Positions 33,801 to 48,600 are shown, numbered from the stretch's first letter. The stretch is DNA of 64,000 nt from Mesodorylaimus sp. YZB2_4 (GCA_030248295.1 JASANH010001061.1:186001-250000); one strand, 5' to 3'. Numbers and translations: made by a program. The notes: a model not told the origin generated them from the letters alone.

Positions 33801-34910
33801 GATGGTGATTATGGCGGACGGGTCTTCCTTGGCCACCTCCTCGATATTCACACCGCCCCGACTCGAACCGATCATGACTGGACCCTGAAAAAGGGAAAAG
33901 TCAAAGGCTGGAGAAAACTTGACAAAAACTTCACATACCGCGAATTTCCTGTCCAAAGTTATGCTAAAATAATATTCTCGCCTTGGAAACATTCGTTTGG
34001 CCACCATGACTTCTTGACATAAAACACCTTTTTCGTCCGTTTGTTTCGTGACTAGACGATGACCAATCATTTTTTCCGCTTTGACTTTCGCTTCTTGTGC
34101 ACTAAAAAAGTTTTAGATTATTAATTCGATCGATTCCTTAAATTTATTACAGATCGAAAATCGAGTATTACTTTTGATCGATAATTCCAAAATCCTGCTA
34201 TCACAAATCAATTATCAACTTTAAGAAAAGTTGAGATTTTGAAAAGCACTTTTTGCTTAGAAAATCGAAAAATGAAATCCAGGAAATATTCTCAATAAAA
34301 AAAATTTGAAAACCGATGATGACCGTACCTGACCACCGTGTGAACGCCCCCTTGCAATCCGCTGTCGAAACGACCTTTGCCACGACCTCCAGCCAAAACT
34401 TGAGCTTTTACAACGAAATCATTCCCACCTAAAAACAAGAAGAACTTGGCGAAAAAACGGAGAGAAACAGAAAACGAAAAAACAGATTTCGAGAACAAAA
34501 AGAGCAAAAAACTTTTTGCAGTAAGTAGAACATACAAAACGGGGTTACTCGGAAAGAAATGATTTTAACGAGATTTTCTCTCAGAGCTCAAGAAAGATGA
34601 AAAAATTATCAAAAAAGCAGACAGTAAGTCTTTGCCTACCGATTTCTTTTGCAACTTTTGCGGCATCTTCCGCAGTTTTGGCCACTGCGAACGGAGGAAC
34701 TGGTATTCCATTTTCCCGCAATAAATTGATGCCTTGATTTTCTTGGAGCATCAAAGTTCGCCGTTGAATTGATAACGTGGTTTCGACCAATTTCTTAAAA
34801 AAACATGCATATTGACTTTTCAAATTTTTCAAAAAATTTCGACACAATTTTCAGAAAATTCGAACCTTGGATGCATTTGTTACAGCAGGAAAGCCTCGTC
34901 GAAGCATCAT
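30864..34910 (-). CDS. SUCLA2: Succinyl-CoA ligase [ADP-forming] beta subunit, mitochondrial
   Basis: Ten exons in consistent phase: 34866-34910, 34640-34793, 34329-34428, 33939-34101, 33714-33884, 33568-33664, 33086-33247, 32886-33028, 31882-32091 and 30864-30938; 439 residues. It converts succinyl-CoA to succinate with ADP phosphorylation in the TCA cycle. The short first exon encodes [15 protein letters not shown], a mitochondrial-type presequence. ATP-grasp motifs are VLAGGRGKG and [10 protein letters not shown]; the CoA-ligase part includes [19 protein letters not shown] and [10 protein letters not shown]. Sequence details ([24 protein letters not shown]) favour the ADP-forming over the GDP-forming isoform. 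The last 25-codon exon ends in FELPI, as in the family. It is divergent from Nck, 665 bp away. The exon 1 donor (AAG then GTTCGA) is weak. Confidence 0.9.
30939..31881 (-). other. Intron 9 of SUCLA2 with repeat remnant
   Basis: 943 bp between the last two coding exons. It holds the repeat related to 27.8 kb (about 31150-31300) and GATCGG-rich sequence near 31500-31560. No gene inside. Confidence 0.6.
32240..32352. repeat. S1-type SINE remnant and G/C homopolymer cluster
   Basis: Bases 32252-32290 match the tRNA-like head of the S1 repeat at 45478 (GTCTGCCTCTCACGC). It is followed by several runs of 8-13 G or C that make local palindromes. The run lengths are likely to be assembly-sensitive. 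Lies in SUCLA2 intron 8. Confidence 0.5.
32398..32585 (+). mobile_element. SINE-like repeat S2 in SUCLA2 intron
   Basis: A tRNA-like head with A-box match TGGCTCAGTTGT is followed by a body shared with the repeat at 51430-51780: TCACGGCCCC(G/A)C, GGCAAAACGGGTTGGAA, CCCATGG, AACTGGG and GGCCCAACC, then an A-rich tail. Lies antisense to SUCLA2 in intron 8. Confidence 0.65.
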
Positions 34911-35575
34911 AAATCGTCTTTGCGGCAGAAAAATCTTAAAAAACTTTAAGGTAAACAAAAATCGTTTCTTGTCAAATTTGGGCAATCTCTGGTGTGTGCG
35001 TCTGGGAAAAGCACGGCTAACAAAAAACGTGCACCATGTACAAGGTGAGTGACTTTCAATCAGAATTTACCAGCGATGATATAAATATTGCTGACCGGAA
35101 AATCACGTTAGAATCATAAAACTATCGATGCATAAAAACAAAAAGGCAGTTTTATTCACTATTTCGCGCCAGACTGCATTGCTGTTAAAGAACTCCATGT
35201 TGTAAAGGTTTATTTTCTATTAGCCATGGAGTGCGCACACACAAACAGTATAGGTTTCAGATTTGAAATTTGAGGCATCTTTTCAATTAATTCATTACAC
35301 CATTAAAATTTCCTTATATTTTCGATTCTTATAGAGTTTTTAGCTTTTTCAAGTTATTGAATTACTAATATTCGCCCCATTAAAATTCAGTGTTACTGAA
35401 ACATAATTTTACCGGTGGTGCGATTTATCGTGTTTTATCGTTTTATCTTTTCTATTTATAGTTTTAATTTTTTTGTTTTCTTTTATTCCATTTTCAACAA
35501 ATAATGCTTTAGTTTTCGAATAAAATCTCTTTTATTTGAATTTGTTTGATTTTCGATAAGAAAACAACGAATAAA
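34911..35575. promoter_or_regulatory. Divergent intergenic region SUCLA2 / Nck
   Basis: 665 bp between divergent start codons. AT-rich with no clear TATA box at expected positions. Probably holds both promoters and 5' UTRs; a T-rich stretch at 35400-35530 precedes Nck. Confidence 0.45.
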
Positions 35576-38343
35576 ATGAGCGAAAACGGTTCGGAAACGA
35601 ATTCGAATTCGTTCGTCATCGCCAAATATAATTATGAATCACAAGATTCTCAAGAATTGACAATTCGTAAAGGTGAACGTTTAGTTTTGTTAGATGATTC
35701 AAAAAATTGGTGGTTAGTTCGTAATTCGGAAAATTCCGAAGGGTTCGTTCCGTCAAATTACGTAAAAAAAGTAAATAACGGATCGAATTCGAGTGGTTCG
35801 GGCGTCGTTAGTGCGAGCGGTAGCGGACCCGCCATGAGTTGGTTAAAAGGTGCGGTGGAAGAAAAATTCAATTCAATGCGAGAAAAAATTGCACCGACAA
35901 GAAAAGCGAGTAGTCCGGCCGTTATTAACGAAAATAATCGCCCTTCGACGGTGTCTAGCGTTTTGGCAAAACAATTGAGTACGTCGTCGCTCAAATCGGT
36001 AAGATTTTCAAAAATTGTGTTTTCTCTTTAAATCCCTCAACCCATCTTAATCGACCAAACATATAATGATCGATCGATCAATACACAATCGTCGATCGAT
36101 TCGGTATCGATTGATCACATTTCGGTTTTCCGTTTCAGCCTAGTCACGTTCCAAAGCAATCGGCGAATCGGTCGAATCCAACCGATATCCAATCGGATCT
36201 ATCGACTCGTCCTTGTTACGCTATTGTTCGTTACGATTATCAGCCCATGCGTGAAGATGAATTAAAATTAACCAAAGGACAACAAGTGTACGTTATGGAA
36301 CGATCGTCTGACGGTTGGTGGCGTGGACGAGTTGGTGAGGAATGCGGTTGGTTTCCATCGAATTATGTGGAAGAACAAAATGGACAATTAAACAATACTC
36401 CGACAACGACAACCTGCGCCCCCTCGTCGCCCTATAAAACCAAACAATTGCCGTTGAAACCAGTCGACGAACGATTGACTGGCGATTGTGGCTCGACGGA
36501 AGAAAATATTTATAATGTCAGTAATGGAAACGAGGCCACGAGCGAACACGTTTTGGCACTACATTCGTTCACTGGTGAGGTTTGGTTGATTTTTTTGAGA
36601 AATTTGTCCGAATTGTAGGTGTTTTATTCGAAAAGTCGGTATTTTACGATTATCGTTTTTTTTCATCTATCGATAATTGTGGACTTGTTGGAAAACTAAC
36701 AAATTAAAAAAACTCGAAGTCTAGAGTTATGGATCGATCGGATTAATCGATTGTTGTGAAAAAACGATTTATCAACATCAATCGATTTATTTCACAATAA
36801 TCCGCTGATTCGATCGGTCGATAATTAAACACACATTACAGCCAGCAAAAATCGATAAAAAATCAAGGCTATAGTTATCGATCGATCGAATCAATCGATA
36901 ATTGTGAAAAAATCGATTGTTCAAAATTAAACTGATCGCACTTGCTGATTGGTTGATGGTTTTTATGAATCGCTGTTATACTTGACTAATTTTTTAATTG
37001 ATCGATCCTTAAAAATCGATTTCGCTCCGATCGATTTTTCACAGATCAGCTATTCGTTCTAGAAATACTCTAAATGTCTCAAATTTTCAGCCCAATCGGA
37101 TGAAGAATTGAGTATTCGAAAAACGGAGACTTTACTCGTGCTGGAACGTTTCGCCGATGAGCCGGATTGGATTCGTGTCCGAAATGAGGGTGGTGATTCG
37201 GGACTGGTGCCGAGCTCGTACGTTCGTGTTGTCAACGTGTACGGCGATCATCAAAAAATCAGGCCCCAGTCGCCGAAACAACAGAAGGCACAATCGATTA
37301 CATCCGCCCCGTCGCCGTCAAACCATGATCAGGCCATTGATCCATTTCATTATCGATCGAAAGCTCAAAAAAGACGCGATTGCGAATTCGCCGGCTATCA
37401 ATGGTATTATGGTCGATTGAGTAGGGACGAAAGTGATCGATTATTGAGTCGATTCGGTGTCGATGGCGATTTCTTGGTTCGTGATAGCGAATCGAATGTA
37501 AGTATGGATTAGGTGAAGCGTGCGTGATTATTGATTGATTTGTATCATCCGTATCCAATCCAAACGATAGCATAATCGGAACTCTCAGACTGACCAGATT
37601 ATTAAGTCTGGTGCTTGATTATTGATTTGATTTAGTCGATCGATCGATTGAATTATGATCACGCTTTCGTACATCATTATGCTTACCTAATCAATCGATA
37701 GTTTAAAGTTTCAATCGATAGATTAAAGTTTGGATTCTGATCAGACTATCTGGTCTTCTGCAGATGATCATGACTGATTTTGACAATCGCGATCATGGTG
37801 TTGTGTGTCGATCGCTGGATCAATCTGATCGATCCTGCGATTGACAAATTCTGTATTCTGTGCGCGTGTGTGTGCTTGTGTCACACAGAATATACCATTG
37901 TATGTTTGATCTATCGATCATTATCGATCCATCTATCAATCGATATTTTTGGCGATTGATCAATATCCCTTCATCGATTGATTCGATATCAGTTTTCTTT
38001 TTCGATCAGATATGGATAAGGATATTTTTTAGTTTTTCGATTATCGATTTTTTGCTTTTAGCCTGGCGATTTTTCAATTTCATTAAAAGCACCCGGCCGT
38101 AACAAGCATTTTTGGGTTCGTGTGAATAGCAGTGGTTCGGATGATGGTAGCGGAGGTGGGGGCGGAGTGGGCGATTTCCGGGCGGTCGATTACAATCAAC
38201 ATTCTCAATCGAAGGGATATTCGATCGGAAATCGACCTTTCGACAGTTTTGAGCAATTAATCGATCATTATACCAAACATCCGATTTATACAGGCGATAA
38301 AGGTGAGAGGTTGTATTTGGTTAAACCCTTGGCCAGTGATTGA
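35576..38343 (+). CDS. NCK: Nck/Dreadlocks-type SH3-SH3-SH3-SH2 adaptor
   Basis: Four exons in consistent phase: 35576-35998, 36139-36574, 37091-37497 and 38062-38343; 515 residues. Three SH3 domains carry the ALYDY/YxxQ..EL, WW and PSNYV landmarks ([72 protein letters not shown]). The SH2 begins [10 protein letters not shown] and has the binding arginine in FLVRDSES; its later part includes KHFWVRV and YLVKPLASD at the end. Nck links phosphotyrosine receptors to actin regulators. It is longer than vertebrate Nck (about 377 aa) owing to Ser-rich linkers and a Gly/Ser insertion ([16 protein letters not shown]) inside the SH2. The ATG at 35576 is preferred because it starts MSENGSE close to SH3-1. 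Confidence 0.9.
36575..38061 (+). repeat. TCGAT/ATCGA-saturated introns of Nck
   Basis: Introns 36575-37090 and 37498-38061 are dense in TCGAT, ATCGA and GATCGATC strings (about fifteen TCGAT in the second intron alone by hand count). The effect is much weaker in intergenic DNA nearby. Exon 3 between them is ordinary coding sequence. Confidence 0.6.
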
Positions 38344-39149
38344 TCTTGCACGATCATGGACACAATTTATGAATTACCATCTCTTTTTTTGGTGCAATTC
38401 ATTTGGTTTTTTTTATTAAATCAGAAAATTTCTGGTAATGCGTCATTTTTCTTGCTTTTTTCGTATTTTTAAAATTTTTTAATTAATTGGTCGAGAGCGC
38501 TAGCGGACTCGCTATGGATCGCCTGTTGCAGGGGACTGCAGCGGTTACAGTACCCTAGGATGGACTGGTTTGCTTTGTGGTTGTGAGGCGCTTGTTTAGC
38601 GCAAAGCGCGATTTCTGATGTTTGAGCACATTTTGCTCAGGCGTTGATGGTGGTGGTGGGGATCAGTATTTTTTGGATGTTTTGCTTTTTTCTGGCAGGA
38701 AATATCATGAAAAAGTTGCATGGAATGAATTAGCTTTATGAAAGTAGGTGTCATCATGGAAAACAAAGCAATTGAAAACTATTTTACTGGGTTTTTCTGT
38801 TGCGTCCTTGTATTTTTAAAAAATTTGAAATCACTCGGATTTGTTTAAGGCCCGTCGCCAATGAGTTGGAGCATATCACTTTTGTGAAGAGTGCAAATTG
38901 ATGAGGGCCCATGTGATTTGAGTGCATGAGTTTAAATGGAATGTGGTAAGAATGTTTTGTGGCATATTTCCTTGTATGGCTATTTTACGAATAGTAAGTT
39001 CTGCTTAAGATATGATCTACGCATTAAAAGTATCGATTGATTGTATAAAGTGTAGTGTTTTGTGGTAATACATATTGTGGAATTTTGGATCAGCATTAAA
39101 AGTTCTCTGTGCCTTTCGCTCTTTTCCCTCGTTGTAATAACTCCCTGCA

Positions 39150-39215
39150 ACAAATGTTAATTTTTGCAGGTAATCTTGTTTAACGGGCATGAGTCGGATC
39201 TAGACAGATCTTGCA
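39150..39215 (+). pseudogene. Degenerate copy of a Rab14 exon start
   Basis: The sequence TTTTTGCAG then GTAATCTTGTTTAACGGGCATGAGTCGGATCTAGA parallels the Rab14 exon 4 start at 40297 (TTTTTGTAG then GTAATCTTTTTAATCGGTAATAAATCGGATCTAGA). The pyrimidine tract before it is also similar. It lies about 260 bp upstream of the Rab14 start codon. Mismatches destroy the NKxD-type motif, so it is not a usable alternative exon. Confidence 0.65.
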
Positions 39216-39456
39216 GGCAAGGATCAGGTGATGAGAAACGCTTTTGAGAAGTCGAAATTGAACTTTAAAATTTTAAATTTCCCGCTGTTTTCTGCCATGT
39301 GCAGCTGTGCGAACGTCTTATAACAGTGGGTGGTCGGTAATGTGTGGGTGCGATTGCAGGCAGCTGGCTGGCTGCGTTTTCCGGAGATTTGGACTTGTTC
39401 TGTAAAGAAATTTCTTTTGTCCAATATCGTGTTTGTTAAAAAAGTCATTTTCTTAG

Positions 39457-40838
<1,382 letters not shown>

Positions 40839-41279
40839 AAGTAGATCACTTCTGATCGATCGTTCCATCAAATACTCGTTTCCTTGAGCACCGATTTCGG
40901 GTCCATAATTCGGACATTGTGATAGAAACGTGCTGTCAAGTGTGAATCTGTTTTTTTATTTCCTGGCCTATATATATAATTTTCAATTTTTTCATGCATG
41001 AACATCGAAAGTAGCACATTCCTACAACCAGGATATTATTTCGTACATAACATGTAAATGTTGGTTTCGAGGACTGGTGTAAATTATTCGGTCATATGGA
41101 GGATCATTCAACTGAGAAGTGTTGAGCCTTAAATATCGACTGATCGGAATGGTCGATTGGATTTTATGACTGATCATTGAGCCTGCAAATTTTGCAATTT
41201 GCAGCACAAATTTAAATCCTTGAATTCTAAGTTAGTCTAACCAATCACAGCCTCAGATGGAGGATGCCTCTGGGGACAT

Positions 41280-42008
41280 TTAGTACTTGGCCGCAGAGTA
41301 GTCTGAATTGAGTTCGATCCCCGATGCCATCGCACTCAGCACTGCCGACCAGGAACGTTTCCCAACTTTCATACCGACCCGCATCGGACCTCGGCGATCC
41401 CCGTAAAAGGATGCGCTTCTTGGGTCCGCCATTGAAGGGGATCGATATGAAGACATTTTCTCGTACGCTCCCCCACCACTACGACGATCCCCTGCTAGAG
41501 AATACAAAGGGCCTTGCCTCAGACCTTCCCAGGGGCATGTGAACGATCACAGGGACGTTCGTGTGTGACCCCTACGGCGGGCTTGCGGCCAAGTACTGTC
41601 CACAAATCAAACCATCCTAATCATCACTGGCTGATCCCTAATTTCAATCAGAAACGTCATCTTTTAAAACAAAAACGTATCTTACTTGAATCAGATGGTG
41701 GATTCGATTGAGCATCGGCCCGCCGATTTCTCGCTCTTTTTCTGAAACATACTGTAGAAAGATGCGATTTTGAGTTGGCTATCGAGAGAAAATTACGATT
41801 CGCGCAATCGGCCGAACACATGAATTTGCGGGCCGGTCCCCCCAACTGTTCACAAACCCCTAAACGCCTATTCCGTGGATAAAACACAATCAGCCAGACC
41901 CTTCCCAAATTTCTTCTTTCTTAGTTACCCCTCAACGAACAGTACAATCGCAAATAACTTACATTTGCTTCGAATGACGCAATAGCTCGCAATCGAGTGC
42001 AAGGCCAT
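41280..42008 (-). CDS. Small basic Ser/Arg/Gly-rich protein, unknown
   Basis: Proposed three exons in phase: 41963-42008, 41686-41751 and 41280-41494; 108 residues. It starts MALHSIASYCVIRSK, then CFRKRARNRRADAQSN, then GDRRSGGGAYEKMSSYRSPSMADPR and ends NSDYSAAKY. I recognise no domain. It may be a cytoplasmic, phosphorylation-prone tail or a nuclear basic protein. Splice signals are good (GTAAGT/CTACAG and GTAAGA/CTCTAG) and phases agree, but support rests on that alone. It lies 668 bp downstream of the KIAA0319L-like gene on the same strand and could be its further 3' neighbour in a transcription unit. Confidence 0.45.
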
Positions 42009-42675
42009 TTTGATCACCGCATCATTTCTGTCGTTCCCAAAATTTCGGGTACCTTTCTCTTTCGATCATCCTGAAAAAACAGTTTTTCAGTTAGGCTTGT
42101 TCTTCGGGCAAGTACAGTACTGTAAATCGGCGAAACAAAAAATCTTACGTGAAAACGATGACGAAATGTTGCGCCTAGCAAAATAACCGCCAGGTTTTAA
42201 AGGCAGCTGACGTTCTGTTTCATCTTCCGCTGAGAAAAAATTTTCTCTCGCTCTCTTATAAATTTTTCCAAACACACCGCACCAAAAACAAAAAAACGCC
42301 ATAATGCCACGCCACGTTTGCAGAAAGAAGCCAAAAGAGAAAAACAAAACAAAGACCGCCAGCGCACACTGGTAAAAAATAGTTTCAGGTGTATGTACTC
42401 TATGTACTGTATAGACTAATAAGTTTCAGATTCACAAATAATTCGACTTTCAGTCACTCACTACAACATATACCTTGGAAACCACTGACAGCACCGACAA
42501 TAATACAACGCACACCATACAATACACAGCCATAAAGCTGCACAGGACAACAAACTGGCAAGACGAATTGTAAAAGCAGCTAAAAACAATGCAATATCAC
42601 GATAAGAGCTAAAAAGGAATGCAATTATACCGGAATACAAAGTTCATGGAACCCTCAACGCACTCCACACAACCT

Positions 42676-45600
42676 TCACGCAGCCACCCCGTTCGACACA
42701 CTCTGCTCACGATGATGCTTTCCTAACAGGCTACTCCGATCGTACACCATCTCTTCTTCCGACGATTCATCCGAGTCCGATATAGCTGGGGTGTGCCCAT
42801 TCCGACCTGAAAACAAGTCGCATACTGCATCTCCGCCCCTGCGCCCTGACTGGCTCTGATTAGCACTCTAGACTCATTTAGTCAGTGGATTCCTGAAACC
42901 ATATTTTACGCAGCGTCGATCAAGAAAATGAGAGGAGGGAAGCGGGAAACCTGCTTTAGCATACAGCACGTAAGCAGCCAGAAGCCCCGCAGTGAGACAG
43001 TTTCACATGACCTGTGTAAAATATAGTTCCAGACTACCAAAGTCTATCAGAGCACATCAGCAGGAGCATACCCCCAAAGCCCCACTTGCACTATTCCGCA
43101 CCCACTAAAACTCAGTTCATACTTTGCGTAGCACGAACTCCCCACTCCATTCAGACCCCATCCTCACCTCTGAGTGCCTTCAAATTGAATGTGCTCCCTT
43201 TGGGCGATTCCTCATTCTTCAACATTCGATACCTTCTGACACGCCTGGCAACAGCCTTCGTTTTGGCCGCCACCCCACACGGCCGACATCTGACACCACC
43301 CGCTCGTACAATACACCACACGACACAGGCCAGCGACACCAACATGAGCAATAAGACCAGGACGAAGTAGAGGATACTCCAATCTGAAATGGACAGCCTA
43401 CTCAATCCTTAGGCCCCCACGCCCACACACACCCACTCACCACAATCCTTGGCCACCCCGCGAGTGTACAAAGCCCACAAATTCGGCATCCAGTATCGAT
43501 CGCAAATGCAACGCTTCGTGTACTCCTCGCATCGCCCACGACCAGAACAATTATTTTGGCAATCTGAAACATTCAACCATCAACCGAGTCAGGGCACGTT
43601 CCTATGCACCGCCCCATCTCCACCAAACCACATACAGCCTGGTACCACGATACAGTAGGAACTACAGTGCAAGGTGGCGTACCCTGACCAGACCACCCAC
43701 ACTCCACTATCCTGACCATCCTCACTTGCCCCTCACCCCATTCAAACCATACATGTTCACTCACACAAGCTATCTATCCTTCGAATGGAAAAATCGGTCA
43801 TAAACTCCGAATGGGACGCGTGCTTGTCCAAAAAATTGGCCACCGTGGAAGCCCGTAACAGCTTTTGACTATTCTCAGTCCCGTACAGGCTAGCCGTCGC
43901 GTAGAACAGAATCCGAACACTAAAACGACAAACCACTTTTGTCAAACAACAAGCAATCACGTGAAATCAGGAAGTCCTCATCTCAAACCATATTTTACGT
44001 AGGCCGCCAGACTGCGGCATGTTGGCTTTGGCTTTCTCTGCCAACTTTCAAGCTAGAGCCACTTCCTGTTTCAGGCGTATAGTTCATGAGACACAGCTCC
44101 ATGAGATGTGTGAAATATAGTTTCAGCTAAAGAATTTTTTAACGAAACTATAACGCGAATCCCCTCAAAGAACGGACTCACTGTCTCTAGACCAGCCCCT
44201 AGAGATTCTTCCTTCGAAGACCTGATTATTCGCATTCGAAGAACTTCAACCTATCACAACCATATTCTACACCTCAACCTACAACCATATTTTACACAAC
44301 CCGAGCAAAAGCGAAACCTCCTTCCCAGCGGAAGCCGATCACAAACGAGACTAAAATCTTGTATATCTAGCAATTCAGCTACTAAAGAGGGCACACAAAC
44401 TATAAAAGGCCAGGTTTGTCCCATCTTTGCTCAGGGTACGTAAGAAACATTTCCCGACATAGATTACGTACCTGATCAATCAGAACGGACCCGCCAGACA
44501 GAACAGGCTTCAGGCACCTTCGTCCAAGCTTGCACCATGGACCCAGTTTCTCGAAAGCGCTTCAGCTGGACTTATTTCTGGCCATAAATATAGGCATAAT
44601 CCAGCACTATGCAATAAGCGCTTTCGACAAACTAAACGCAGCAGTTTAGCCACGCACCCCGCCTACCTTCCATCATTCGGGTCCTCAGTCACTTTGGTAA
44701 TATTCACATCCACACGATCCCAACTCGGATTCGTCTCCAACAATGCTTTCAGCTGCTTGCTTAGCTTCCTCTAAAACACATTCTCTCACTATCCCAATCT
44801 CCCCTGCCCCCCCCCCCCCAACCTACCTGATGTCGCAAAGTAAACTCCGAAAACTTCCTCGTCAAATAAATTTCCACCGTTTCGTTCTCAGTCTCCCCTA
44901 AAATCTTGGACTTGGACTCTGAATCCACGTCCAGCACGTCCGGCGGAATACCCACCTCGCAGCACATTCAGCGTGACTAGTTTACTCCCTGCCGCTCCTT
45001 GCTTATCGAACACTGTCAAATTGAACACATAAATACCCCTCGCCAAATTGGACACGTGCAAAACGGGCTGCTGCCACGAACTGCCCAAAAGCTCCTGAAA
45101 ACCAACCATATCTTTTTCTGATCGGCCACAATCCACCAACCATCTCGCACTCACCAAACCAGCGGGCGAACTATCTTGCTGCGTCCACAACCAGGCCACC
45201 ACGCCAGCATCGTCCGTCGACCCACTGGCGTTCAACGCGGCCATATTGCAAGGTAACGAGACCTGCACATCGGCAGCCACTGCGACTGGCGCCCGATTGT
45301 CGCCTAAACCAACAAAAATCCACATGGCCGATGATTTTTTCAAATAAAAAACAATTGGCCAGAGTGGGAATCGAGCCCAATCCTCCCAGGTCCCAGTCAC
45401 ACTTCCTGCAACTCATTCCCATCGAACCGAAACAAGTGCGACACAAAAACACACTCATGGAAGAATCTAACGGGCCTACAGGGGTCGTGGCCTAGCGGGT
45501 TAAAACGTCTGCCTCTCACGCTTGGCGCGCACTTGGAGGGGAGGGTTCGACTCCCGCCTGGGTAAAAAATCATTGTCAAATATGTGTTCCTTAGCCCTCG

Positions 45601-48600
45601 ACTGCGCCTTATGGTGCTTGGCTATGGATAGAGTATGACATGACATGACAATCTGCAGGGGAGGGAGGAGGAAGTCTAGTTGACCACGAGGCTCAAAAAA
45701 TTTTCAATGTCTTCCGGTCAAAATTTTGAAAAAAGGGGGTCTGACCCCCCCCCCCCCCACTTGGCACTATCGACAGCATGAGCAACTGACCCCTGACAAC
45801 TGACCACCAAACTTTACCCCTCCCCCCCCCCCTTCAGTGCACTTACTCGCATCGACCACGACATACACCTGGTCGGCATCGGTCAGGCCATCGTCATCGG
45901 TCACATTCAACCCGAACACGTAGACCCCCGACTGCAGTCCCGTCACCGTCATCCGCACTTTGTCACTATTCGCCATCGAGGCTGTGGATGGACCACTGAA
46001 ACCAGGGACCAGTCAATACCCCCTCAGACACACCTCATCCCCCACACTCACTCAATTTGGTACCACCAATAAGACACGATCTGTTTGTCATCCGTCGACA
46101 AACTACCGTCCAATATGGCCGACGACTCGGGATACTTGATCGTCAGATTCTGACCCGCCCTCGCCACCGGGGGCTTGTTCAACTCTGCAACACGGAGCTC
46201 AAATAACATACCATTCTTTGCCAAACGGCCCCACATCACTCACACATCTTATCCCTACCTACACCACCCTAGGCTTATCGTTAGTCCGGTCCCCAGCCCT
46301 ACCTGGCATGACCACCACGTGCACATCGGCACTCGAAGTCTGTCCCTTCGCGTCTTCCACCACCAAATTGAACGTGTAATCACCAACGTGCACATTCCAC
46401 ACTTTCAATATGGCGCTCCCAGTTCCCTACAAATCCACCGGGTCGTACTCTCCCTCTACTCCCCCCCCCCCCTCCTCACCTCCATATCGGCCGTGTTCTT
46501 GGACGTGTCCCTCAACGTCCACTTCCACTTGACGATCCCCTTGTCGTCCGTCGACATATTACCACACAAGTGCAAGGCATCGACGGGAAGACGCACTGCC
46601 ACATCGCCCAACGTCCCGTCGCACGAGCCAGCCACTGCCTTGGGAGGATAGTCGATTTCTAAAACACAACCACCCATCATTCCTTACTCAACACCCACCC
46701 GTCCACTGCCTCTCACCCGCTGACACGTACACACGCGACAATGTCGCATTCTGCAACCCGTCATTATCCGTCACCGTCAGCCTGAAGAACATGTAGTGTA
46801 CTAAAAACAGTTAGCACAGGCGGGTATCGAGCCCTGCCCCCCCGGGGGTCACCCCCGCCCCCAAGGACACACTACCCTTCTAAGCGACCCCGCAGTATGC
46901 AGTAGACCCATTCCCACAAAGCTATGCAGACATCCACAGGCACCTCTGAATGAGCCCTCACATCTGCAGCTCACATCAAAAAGCTCATACGCACGACGGC
47001 GAACTAAACAACAAAAGTTTTTGCAAAACTCAAAACCTAATGCCCCGACCAGGATTCGAACCCGGACACCCAGTGCACACTCCTTGATATCCATGCTCGG
47101 CCCCCGTCTCCCAGGTCACGTCTCGCCTCCCTCCTCACTTAAACGTGTAATTGCCCGCATGCAAACTGGCCAAGGTCAACGTCTGAGCTCGAGCTAGGAC
47201 ACCATCGACCGCCGCGTCTGCAATCACTGGGCCATCGATCTGAGTCCACACATATTCCACAATCCGTCCATCGTCCTTGCTCCCTAAATCAGCACACGCA
47301 TAGCCCAGTCAGCACACTCCAAATACCACCACGTCTTACCAGACCCGTCCAAGATAATCTGCGTGTTCTCCTTAACTTCTTCCACAGGGGGTTGAATAAT
47401 GGCCGTCGGTGGCTTGTTCTCTTTCTTTTCTAAAAAGAAACGAATCCTGGAAAAATGCATTTATACCCTACCTGATAACAAACATCCAAAAAAATCGACC
47501 CAAATCCCTCAACAATTGACGCTTATCCCACCTCCCACCTTTTTGGCCAGGTCATCAAGGTCAAGGCGGGCTCCCAGAGAGGTGCAGTCTGAGGGCGCTG
47601 GCAGCAGCATCGAAACTGTTCGGGATCGCCTCTCCCGAACCCGACAAATGTTGTGGGGGATTGAATAATGTGGCGAAGGGAAAGGGGAGAGCGAGGAAAT
47701 GACAAGGGAATGTTGAAGAGGGGGAAGCTGTAGAGACTTCGGTGGATAATTGAATTAATAACGACGAAGGGATTTGTTTGATAATTTTACTTCTCCGCTT
47801 TTATTTGCCTTCTTTTTAATGCAATGATAAATACTGTACTAAATTATCCAAGGAAATAGAGTTTTGGCTCTATATTTGCTGGCTACTCGGCGTGGGTTTT
47901 AGGGCATCTACAGCGAATGAAAAGTGAAAAAAGCACTCTTTAAAATCCTGATCCCGGTCAGGATTGAGCGAGTCCAGATCCTGATCCTGTCCAGCGAGTT
48001 CTTTTGGGATCAGAATCTGGACTCGGATCTGGATCAGGATCTAGGAGGGGAGTATGGAAGCCTCTGCCTGCCGGGGAAGCCAGTTGATACAGCCTTCTCC
48101 GCATCCACTGGTGGTCCCCATCAGCAGCCACAACCCACAACTCAGCGACCCGACCAGTCCATACTGTCCCCAGCTAATGCGGCGAGACTCTGGCAAGAAC
48201 TCACTACCAGCTTCTTTTAGTGTCCAAGATGGCGAAACATCCTGACTGGTTGATCCCACTTGTGCCCGTCGACGCGCCCACTGTCAGCACCTGATCTACC
48301 TAGCATTCATGTGTGTAGGTGTGTTTGGCACGTGGAGAAGGTAGTGCATGTGCTTGCCTCGACTCGGAGCATACGTGGGCCTCTCGATACGCTCTCTCCA
48401 GGCGGGGCATAACCCCGTCAGTTTGATGTCTCAGTCACCTACGACTTGGCGGCCTGCCTGGAGGGTTACGAGACCATCCACTCCCCGCCGTATCCTTTCC
48501 AATGCAGGGCTATCCAGCCTATTACACACGCACTCACCTGGCACCACACTCAACGTCCACTCAGCATCGGCGCTCCTGTTCGCTGCCATCACTCGCAATC

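Noticed and set aside
45478..45655. Functional tRNA
   Set aside because: The D-arm and acceptor do not fold properly, and a second diverged copy shares the downstream body, as in a SINE.
46175..46651. 158-residue plus-strand frame
   Set aside because: Antisense shadow of PKD exons 8-10 of the minus-strand gene.
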